This document shows, piece after piece, positions 6,093 to 12,719 of a stretch of 17,111 nt of DNA (its first letter is position 1; the number at the start of each line of letters is the position of its first letter). A program made the position numbers and the translations under genes. The notes below the pieces were generated by a model. That model was not told the DNA's origin and made no database searches. It saw only the letters and a list, made by a program, of their open reading frames with translations. Source of the stretch: UM-FILTER-47-13 sp964445195 (GTDB taxonomy: Bacteria > Pseudomonadota > Alphaproteobacteria > Micavibrionales > Micavibrionaceae); assembly GCA_964445195.1 (NCBI GenBank), contig CAYUKA010000039.1, positions 1 through 17,111 on the forward strand, read 5' to 3'.

Positions 6093-7004
6093 ATGAAGCC
6101 GTTCAAAAACCTTGCCCTGCTGCAAAAACGCCACCAAGCCGAACAGGCGGCGGCCAGCCTGCCCGGCTTGATGGCACAGGCAGAGCGGGCTGCGGCCAGC
6201 ATCCTCTCCGGCGCGCACACCCAGCGCAAAGCCGGCACCGGTGAAAAATTCTGGCAATACCGCGAGTACGATCCGGCCGACCGGCCGCAGGACATTGACT
6301 GGCGGCAATCGGCCAAGGGCGACCGTTTGTTCGTGCGGGAAAAAGAATGGCAGACGACCCAGACAGCGCTGATCTGGTGCCAGACCGATGAAAATATGGA
6401 TTACCATGCCGATAAAGCACTCCCCACGAAGAAAGATACCGCTATCGTGATCGCACTGGCACTCGGCATTTTACTGGCCCGCGCCGGGGAGCGGATCGCA
6501 GCATTGGAAAGCCGTACTTACCCGGGGCGCAGTGAACTGTCGCTGCAAACGCTGGGCGAGGATATCCTGTCCGCCACGACCGAAAGCCTGCCCTCTGCTG
6601 TGTACCGTAAAATCCCGCGCGGCAGTAACCTGCTGCTGGTTGGTGATTTCCTCGCCCCGCTGCCGGTCATCGCGCACCGGCTGGATGAACTGTCAGTCAT
6701 GGCGGATAGCGGCATGCTGGTGCAGGTCCTCGACCCGGCCGAACTCTCGCTGCCCTATGACGGGCGTGTGATGTTTGAACAAACGGGTAGCGCAGGCGAG
6801 CAGCATTTAATCGATAATGTCGAGTCCATCCGTACCGCCTACCGTGAACGGCTGGATGCGCATATTAAAGCCCTGAAAGAAGAATGCCGCAGGCGCCGCT
6901 GGCACTGGCTGCTTCACCGTACAGACCGCCCCGTTGCCGAGACGTTGTTTGATGCCTGGATGATGATGGCCCCGGACAGTTTTCATTACGGGGGGGGCGC
7001 ATGA
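6093..7004 (+). CDS. DUF58 domain protein (BatB/YeaD-like, vWA-type fold)
   Basis: A 303-aa soluble protein with the DUF58 signature FWQYREYDPADRPQDIDWRQ...SAKGDRLFVREKEWQ (53-87), the usual mark of proteins encoded beside MoxR. DUF58 has a vWA-like fold and often keeps a DxSxS metal-ion site after the signature. Here the matching strand reads LIWCQTDENM (93-102), with no DxSxS, so metal binding has probably been lost. A basic segment (EECRRRRWHWLLHR) lies near the C-terminus. There is no signal peptide or clear membrane span; it is probably cytoplasmic and a partner of MoxR. Gene overlap: the stop codon shares ATGA with the next start at 7001, and the last codons contain eight G in a row (6990-6997). 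The start has only a weak AGG-type site just upstream. Confidence 0.9.
   Translation: MKPFKNLALLQKRHQAEQAAASLPGLMAQAERAAASILSGAHTQRKAGTGEKFWQYREYDPADRPQDIDWRQSAKGDRLFVREKEWQTTQTALIWCQTDENMDYHADKALPTKKDTAIVIALALGILLARAGERIAALESRTYPGRSELSLQTLGEDILSATTESLPSAVYRKIPRGSNLLLVGDFLAPLPVIAHRLDELSVMADSGMLVQVLDPAELSLPYDGRVMFEQTGSAGEQHLIDNVESIRTAYRERLDAHIKALKEECRRRRWHWLLHRTDRPVAETLFDAWMMMAPDSFHYGGGA
6990..6997 (+). repeat. Homopolymer run of eight G at the DUF58/BatA gene junction
   Basis: Eight consecutive G encode the Gly-Gly-Gly before the final Ala of the DUF58 protein, and they also occupy the ribosome-binding-site position of the gene starting at 7001. A slip of one base would change the reading frame through the stop codon and the coupling to the next gene. 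Confidence 0.9.
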
Positions 7005-9742
7005 TCAGCAGCAGCTTTGGTACGCTCGCCTTTATAAACCCGTGGGTACTGGCGGGGCTGTTATTCCTGCCGGCGCTGTGGTTCCTGCTGCGCGTCACGC
7101 CGCCCGGCCCGCGCCTGGTCCGTTTCCCGGCAACGCGCTTCCTTGCCGGCCTGATCCCCGAAGACCAAACCAGCAGCAAAACGCCATGGTGGATATTGTT
7201 GCTGCGGATTATGGTGCTGAGCCTGGTGATCCTCGCGCTGGCCGGGCCTGTGCTTAATCCCGGCGACAACCTGTCCGGCAAAGGACCGGTGCGCATTGTC
7301 ATGGATAACAGTTGGGCCGCGGCCCAGACATGGCCCCTGCAGACCGAAGAGGCGCAGCGTCTGATCAGCCGCGCCGGGCGTGAAAACCGGGAGCTCCATA
7401 TCCTGACCACGGCCCCGGAGCCGGGACAGGATGAACCGGCGCAACACGGCCCGCTGACACAGGCGCAGGCGGAAGCCCTGCTGCGCGGCCTGATACCGCT
7501 GCCGTGGCCCGCCGATTACAATGCCGCCGAAGCCCTGATCAAAGACGATGCACCCACAGCCAGCACCCATAGCTACTGGCTCGGCCACGGGTTGCAGGAG
7601 GGTGACCCGTCGTTCCTGCGCACATTACAAAATCAGGGCGGCCTGACCTATATCGGACCGGATGCGCCCCGGCTCCCTATCCTCCTGCGGCCCGACCGCC
7701 GGATTACAACCGATCTCCGCGTCATGGTCAGCGCGCCCAAATCCAGGCCCTCCGGCACGCCGGTAACGGTCAACGCCCTGAATGCCAACGGTCAGGTTCT
7801 CGACTCGCAAACCATCGCGCTTGATGTCAGTGAGCGTTCAGCCACCGTCACGTTTGATATTCCGGAGACGCTGCGCGGCCAGATCACCCAGATTCGTACA
7901 GGACAAAATGGCGGGGCCGGCGGGTTGATCATTCTTGATGACCAGTTCAAAAAACGCACAATCGCTCTTGTCGCCACCACCGGCGCACAGGACACAGCAC
8001 CGCTGATCGAAGAAACATACTATATCGAACGGGCGCTTGAGCCTTATGCCTATGTGACAACCGGCACACTGCAAAATGCTCTGGACGCCGCACCGGATGT
8101 GATCATCCTGGCGAATATCGGCGCGATGCCCGCAAGCGACCTCAACGCGCTTGAACGCTGGGTTCAGGATGGCGGCCTTCTGCTGCGCTTTGCCGGACCA
8201 AATATGACACAGGGCGAGAACTTCCTGATCCCGGTGCCGCTGCTGGAAGGCGGGCGGGCGATGGACGGCGCGCTTACATGGAACGAGCCTGTCAGGCTGG
8301 CGCCGTTCGCTGAAAGCAGCCCGCTTTTCGGGCTGCGTGTACCGCCGGAGATAGAGGTGCGGCGACAGTTGCTGGCCGAGCCCGTACCGGGGCTGGAGAC
8401 AAAAAGCTGGGCCGTGCTCGAAGACGGCACCCCCCTGATTACCGCCGATACGCGCGGCGACGGGCTGATCGTTCTGGTCCACACTACAGCGACGCCATTG
8501 TGGTCCGACCTGTCCCTGTCCGGCCTGTTTGTGCAGATGCTGCGCCGGATCGTCAGCCTCGCCGGTAAAAGCGGCAGTGCTGCTGCTCAACCCGCCAATG
8601 GCGTATTACAGCCGCTCTTAACTGTCGACGGCCACGGCGCTTTGACCCAGCCGGACAGCAGCGTGCGCCCGATCCCTGCCGATGCGCTGGAGACAGTAAC
8701 GGTGAGCCAGCACCACCCGCCCGGCCTTTATGGCATGGCCGGCTACCAGCACGCGCTTAATCTCGGCGACAGCATCGGCACGCTCGAAGCCGTTTCGGAC
8801 CTGCCGGCCGGAGTCGCCCGCGGCGCTTATGGCATACAGGGAGAAACAGACTTGATGCCCTGGCTGCTGGCTGCGGCGGCCACATTCTTCCTGCTCGACT
8901 GGCTGATCATGGCATTCATGCAGTTTAGCTGGCAGACCCTGCGCCGCGCCCCGGCGTTGTATGTATTGCTCTTTATAACGGTCTTCATGACAATGCCTCC
9001 GTCAGTGCGGGCGCAAGATGGGGTAACCAGCGCCTATGCCGGTGCGATGTATCTCGCCTATATCCGCAGCGGCGATACCACTGTCGATGCCACGGCGCGT
9101 CAGGGTTTACAGGCGCTGGCCGAAGTCCTGGCCCGCCGGACCTCGGTTGAACCCGCCGGCATTGCCGCGCTCAACCCGGAAACTGACGAGCTGGCCTTCT
9201 TCCCGCTAATCTACTGGCCGGTCGCGCAAAACCAGCCGCCCCTCCCGGACCGGGCGCTGCAAAACCTGCAATATTATCTCGATCATGGCGGTACGATCCT
9301 GATCGATACCCGCGATGCCCCGTCAACGCCCCGCGGGGTCACGGGGTTTAGTGCCGGCGGCCACAACGCTGCCAAACTACGGACGCTGATCGGCGGGCTG
9401 GACGTGCCGCCGCTGGTGCCGATCAAGGAAGATCATGTACTCGGCAAGTCTTTTTACCTGCTCGACTCCTTCCCCGGCCGTTACGAGAACGGCACGATCT
9501 GGATCGAGGAGCAGAGCCTGAGCGGCCGCGACGGCGTGTCCTCAATTATTATCGGCAGCCATGACTGGGCCGCCGCCTGGGCCGCCGGCGGCAGCGCGGC
9601 ATCATCGCGAATCAGCGGCGGACCGCGCCAGCAGGAAATGGCCATGCGCTTCGGCGTCAATCTGGTCATGTATGCCCTGACCGGTAATTACAAGGCCGAC
9701 CAGGTGCACCTGCCCCACATACTGGAAAGGCTGGGCCAATGA
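7001..9742 (+). CDS. BatA-type N-terminus fused to a DUF4159 domain, membrane protein (913 aa)
   Basis: The N-terminus is BatA-like: FINPWVLAGLLFLPALWFLLRV (11-32, membrane), then a second membrane segment at about 63-82 (WWILLLRIMVLSLVILALAG) and a vWA-like start VMDNSWAAAQTW (101-111). The middle (about 200-610) looks periplasmic, with a glutamine-amidotransferase-like stretch (APDVIILANIGAMP, RWVQDGGLLLRFAGP). Membrane segments return at about 618-640 and 648-667, followed by VRAQDG. The C-terminal DUF4159 domain (about 675-905) shows YWPVAQNQPPLP, YYLDHGGTILIDTRD, HVLGKSFYLLDSFPGRY and RQQEMAMRFGVNLVMYALTGNYKADQVH. The residues DxSxA replace DxSxS of a full metal site. Function within the MoxR operon is unknown; it is probably an inner-membrane component. 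It is joined by ATGA overlaps to the genes on both sides. Confidence 0.9.
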   Translation: MISSSFGTLAFINPWVLAGLLFLPALWFLLRVTPPGPRLVRFPATRFLAGLIPEDQTSSKTPWWILLLRIMVLSLVILALAGPVLNPGDNLSGKGPVRIVMDNSWAAAQTWPLQTEEAQRLISRAGRENRELHILTTAPEPGQDEPAQHGPLTQAQAEALLRGLIPLPWPADYNAAEALIKDDAPTASTHSYWLGHGLQEGDPSFLRTLQNQGGLTYIGPDAPRLPILLRPDRRITTDLRVMVSAPKSRPSGTPVTVNALNANGQVLDSQTIALDVSERSATVTFDIPETLRGQITQIRTGQNGGAGGLIILDDQFKKRTIALVATTGAQDTAPLIEETYYIERALEPYAYVTTGTLQNALDAAPDVIILANIGAMPASDLNALERWVQDGGLLLRFAGPNMTQGENFLIPVPLLEGGRAMDGALTWNEPVRLAPFAESSPLFGLRVPPEIEVRRQLLAEPVPGLETKSWAVLEDGTPLITADTRGDGLIVLVHTTATPLWSDLSLSGLFVQMLRRIVSLAGKSGSAAAQPANGVLQPLLTVDGHGALTQPDSSVRPIPADALETVTVSQHHPPGLYGMAGYQHALNLGDSIGTLEAVSDLPAGVARGAYGIQGETDLMPWLLAAAATFFLLDWLIMAFMQFSWQTLRRAPALYVLLFITVFMTMPPSVRAQDGVTSAYAGAMYLAYIRSGDTTVDATARQGLQALAEVLARRTSVEPAGIAALNPETDELAFFPLIYWPVAQNQPPLPDRALQNLQYYLDHGGTILIDTRDAPSTPRGVTGFSAGGHNAAKLRTLIGGLDVPPLVPIKEDHVLGKSFYLLDSFPGRYENGTIWIEEQSLSGRDGVSSIIIGSHDWAAAWAAGGSAASSRISGGPRQQEMAMRFGVNLVMYALTGNYKADQVHLPHILERLGQ

Positions 9743-11847
9743 TCGCGTCAAATAATGCCGCCCTGTCATTACACTTCGCGCCGCTACTGCCGGTATCGCT
9801 GCTGGCGGCACTGACCGTCGCTGCGCTCCTCATGCTGGTCCTCTCAACGTTGTTTTACCGGCGCGGGCTGTTCTGGCGCACCCTGTGCGCCGCCGCGTTT
9901 TTACTGGTGCTGGCCGGTCCGTCCCTGGTTGAGGAAGACCGCAGGCCGGTTGCCGATGTTGCGGCGATCATTATTGACGACTCGCCCAGCCAACAGAATG
10001 GAGAACGCAGCATGCGGACACAGGCCGCTGCCGTTTATCTCGAGCAGGCCCTGCAGAGATTTCCCGGCCTTGAGGTCCGCACAATCCGCGCCCCGGCAGA
10101 CAATGCGGCGACCACCAACGAAACCCGCCTGTTCGCCGCGCTGGACCGGTTAATGAACGATGTGCCGCCGACGCGGCGGGCCGGGGCAATCCTGATTACC
10201 GATGGGCAGGTTCACGATGTACCCGGCACAGCCGATAGCCTGACCCGCTACGGGCCAGTTCATGCCCTGCTGACCGGCGAGAAGGACGAGCGCGACCGCC
10301 AGCTGGTCGTCCTTGAATCGCCCGCCTACGGCATTGTCGGGGAAACCGTTACAATCCGTTACCGGATTGAGGATTCCGGCGCTCTCAACGAGGAGTACGC
10401 CACCGTTGTCAGCCGTATTAACGACGAAGAACGTCGTCTTGATCTTGTTCCGGTCGGAGAAGAGCAAAGTATCACCGTGACAATCACCCATGCCGGACAG
10501 AACATTGTCGACCTGCAGGCCTCCCCGGTCGACGGTGAGCTGACAATGGCGAATAACCGCGCGCCGCTCATTATCAACGGCGTGCGCGACCGGTTGCGCG
10601 TCCTGCTGGTATCCGGGCAACCGCATGCCGGCGGACGCACGTGGCGTAACCTTCTGACGGCCGATCCCGGCGTTGACCTGGTGCATTTCACAATCTTGCG
10701 CGAACCGAACAAGCTTGACGCAACGCCGCAAAATGAACTCTCGCTCATCGCCTTTCCGTTCCGCGAACTGTTCGAGGTCAAGCTGTATGATTTCGACCTC
10801 ATAATTTTCGACCGCTACCGGCTGAACCGCATCCTGCCGAATTTTTATTTCACGAATATCGCCAACTACGTCAAAGAAGGCGGCGCCCTGCTTGAAGCCA
10901 GCGGCCCGGCCTATGCGTCGCCCGACTCGATTTATACAACCGGGCTGAAAGACGTTCTGCCCGCCTACCCGACCGGACAGGTATTCGAGGAGAGCTTCCG
11001 CCCTGCCATCACGGACACCGGCCACCGCCATCCGGTGACACAGGATCTGTCATGGCGCAGCTACGCCGACGGCAGCGAGGGCTGGGGCCCGTGGCTGCGC
11101 CAGATCGCTGTCCAGCCGATCGCCGGCCGCATATTAATGACCGGCGTGCGTGACAACCCGCTATTGATCCTCAACCGTGTCGGCGAAGGCCGTATTGCCC
11201 AGCTGGCCAGCGACCAGATCTGGCTGTGGTCGCGCGGTTTTGAGGGCGGCGGACCACAGGCCGAATTGCTGCGCCGCCTCGCCCACTGGCTGATGAAGGA
11301 GCCGGAGCTGGAAGAGACTGCGCTGGAAGCCCGCGTCGATGGCGATGCGATCCTGATCAGGCGCCGCACCCTTGATGATACGCCGCTGACCGCCAGCCTG
11401 ACACGCCCCGACGGCACAGAAGAAGCGGTCGAGCTGCGCCCCACAAGCGACGGATACTTACAAGCACGCGTCGAGGGCGGCGATATCGGCATCTATAGCA
11501 TTGATGATGGAACGCAAAAGCGGTTCGCGATTATCGGCGAGCTGAACCCCCCGGAGCTACGCGGCGTCATTACGACGGAAGACCGCCTTGCCCCGGTTCT
11601 GGAAGCCGCCGGCGGCACAGCGATATGGCTTGCCGAAACGCCGGAACCGGACCTGCGCATGGGCGCACCCGGCCGCGCGATGGGCGGGGAACGCTGGCTC
11701 GGCCTGCGCAAGAACAACAGCTACAGCGTCACCGGTGTTCGCAGCCACCCCTTATTCCCGCCATGGTTTTATGCGCTGGGCCTGATCGCTTTGCTGATCG
11801 CCGCCTGGTGGTTTGAAGGCCGGACACGCAAAACCATCCAAAACTGA
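9739..11847 (+). CDS. Membrane protein with vWA-like domain, last gene of the MoxR cluster (702 aa)
   Basis: Two membrane segments (about 15-39 and 46-62) lead into a vWA-like domain with IIIDDSPSQQ, which contains an intact DxSxS metal-site motif (Asp80, Ser82, Ser84), and later GAILITDGQVHDVPG. A beta-rich periplasmic-looking region follows, then a glutamine-amidotransferase-like part (RVLLVSGQPHAGGRTWRNLL, DLIIFDRYRLN, YVKEGGALLEASGP, GRIAQLASDQIWLWSRG), and a C-terminal membrane helix (FYALGLIALLIAAWWFEGR, about 676-694). This matches the large membrane protein that commonly follows the DUF4159 gene in alphaproteobacteria. The start overlaps the previous stop (ATGA), with GGAAAGG upstream. 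The stop is 6 bp from the end of the convergent regulator gene, and no terminator is seen between them. Substrate and exact role are unknown. Confidence 0.88.
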   Translation: MIASNNAALSLHFAPLLPVSLLAALTVAALLMLVLSTLFYRRGLFWRTLCAAAFLLVLAGPSLVEEDRRPVADVAAIIIDDSPSQQNGERSMRTQAAAVYLEQALQRFPGLEVRTIRAPADNAATTNETRLFAALDRLMNDVPPTRRAGAILITDGQVHDVPGTADSLTRYGPVHALLTGEKDERDRQLVVLESPAYGIVGETVTIRYRIEDSGALNEEYATVVSRINDEERRLDLVPVGEEQSITVTITHAGQNIVDLQASPVDGELTMANNRAPLIINGVRDRLRVLLVSGQPHAGGRTWRNLLTADPGVDLVHFTILREPNKLDATPQNELSLIAFPFRELFEVKLYDFDLIIFDRYRLNRILPNFYFTNIANYVKEGGALLEASGPAYASPDSIYTTGLKDVLPAYPTGQVFEESFRPAITDTGHRHPVTQDLSWRSYADGSEGWGPWLRQIAVQPIAGRILMTGVRDNPLLILNRVGEGRIAQLASDQIWLWSRGFEGGGPQAELLRRLAHWLMKEPELEETALEARVDGDAILIRRRTLDDTPLTASLTRPDGTEEAVELRPTSDGYLQARVEGGDIGIYSIDDGTQKRFAIIGELNPPELRGVITTEDRLAPVLEAAGGTAIWLAETPEPDLRMGAPGRAMGGERWLGLRKNNSYSVTGVRSHPLFPPWFYALGLIALLIAAWWFEGRTRKTIQN

Positions 11848-11853
11848 CGGCAG

Positions 11854-12561
11854 CTAAGATGCCCCCTGCATATCCTGCGCTTCCGTCACCAGCCCCATTT
11901 GCTGCGCCCGCAGTGCCGCCTGCGTACGGTTCTTTGCGCCGAGCTTGCGGCAAATGCCGCGCACATGCAGCTTGACTGTGACAACCTGCAAATCAAGCGC
12001 GCGGGCAATGTCTTTATTCGATGCGCCGTGCAATAAAAACGACAGCACTTCCTGCTCGCGCGGCGTTAGCCGGACATCCTCCGCCCCGCCGAAAGATTCC
12101 TGTCCGCGGTCAGAAAGACCGCCCTGGGCTTTGCCGCGTCCATTCGCGTAAGCCGGCATAATCTCGTTCGTATTGTGATCGATGGCCAGGTAGGTTTCAC
12201 CGTTCAGGATTTTCTGCACACCTTTGAGCAACGCTTTGCCTGACATCGTTTTAGGGAAATAACCCGATGCGCCCAGCCCTAACGCCTCCTTAACCTGCCG
12301 CCGTTCCGCTACACCGGACAGTAACGCAACCGGGATGTCCGGATAGGCCTCACGCAGTTTTTTAAGTCCGCCCAAACCATCCATGCCCGGCATAAACAGG
12401 TCAAGCAACACCAGGTCAAGTTCCGGCCGTCCCTCCATAATCTCCATCACTTCGTGCATATCCTTGGCCAGGATCACGACCGCCTCCGGCTCGGCACGTT
12501 CAATAAACTGCACCAGCGCTTCCTTGAACAAGGCGTGGTCATCGGCAATCAGCAACCTCAT
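11854..12561 (-). CDS. NarL/LuxR-family two-component response regulator (orphan)
   Basis: A 235-aa protein with an N-terminal receiver domain and a C-terminal DNA-binding helix-turn-helix. The receiver has the acidic pair ADDH (Asp7, Asp8), the phosphoacceptor in LVLLDLFMPGMDG (Asp54), LLSG with the switch serine, and the conserved lysine in YFPKT. The C-terminal domain is a full GerE/LuxR type: LTPREQEVLSFLLHGASNKDIARALDL, VVTVKLHVRGICRKLGAKNRTQAA. The frame extends 19 codons upstream, but GGAGAG sits properly before the ATG at 12561, and the domain starts at MRLLIADDH, so I chose that. No histidine kinase lies in the window, so its input is unknown. It is convergent with the MoxR cluster and downstream of slt on the same strand. 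Confidence 0.93.
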   Translation of the reverse strand: MRLLIADDHALFKEALVQFIERAEPEAVVILAKDMHEVMEIMEGRPELDLVLLDLFMPGMDGLGGLKKLREAYPDIPVALLSGVAERRQVKEALGLGASGYFPKTMSGKALLKGVQKILNGETYLAIDHNTNEIMPAYANGRGKAQGGLSDRGQESFGGAEDVRLTPREQEVLSFLLHGASNKDIARALDLQVVTVKLHVRGICRKLGAKNRTQAALRAQQMGLVTEAQDMQGAS

Positions 12562-12662
12562 CGGCTCTCTCCGTTCTGTATAATCTAAAGCAACTGTTCG
12601 GGAGGATAGGATCAGCAAGCCGCCTGCCAGCGCACGATTGTGTGCTGCACCTTAATTTACAA

Positions 12663-12690
12663 GTGATATCAATAGATTACATTTTGGCAA
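12663..12690 (-). promoter_or_regulatory. Candidate promoter for the response regulator
   Basis: On the minus strand TTGCCA (12690-12685) and TATCAC (12668-12663) are 16 bp apart, giving a leader of about 100 bases before the ATG at 12561. The -35 lies inside a 15-bp odd palindrome (12680-12694: CATTTTG, one central base, CAAAATG) that could be an operator. Judged by eye. Confidence 0.3.
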
Positions 12691-12719
12691 AATGGAATAC
12701 CCCGCCGCGGCATGAATTT

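Noticed and set aside
7838..8590. 250-aa open frame antisense to the BatA-DUF4159 gene
   Set aside because: Arg/Gln/Cys-rich with no motif, fully inside a gene supported by two domains.
10150..11031. 293-aa open frame antisense to the 702-aa membrane protein
   Set aside because: It is long but has no recognisable domain, and the sense gene is part of a tightly overlapped operon. GC-rich DNA often yields such frames.
4942..12710. Shared CCCCGCCGCGGC string at 4942 and near 12702 as a repeat family
   Set aside because: Only the copy near 4942 forms a hairpin with a T tract. The second lacks the matching arm, so the likeness is probably chance in GC-rich DNA.
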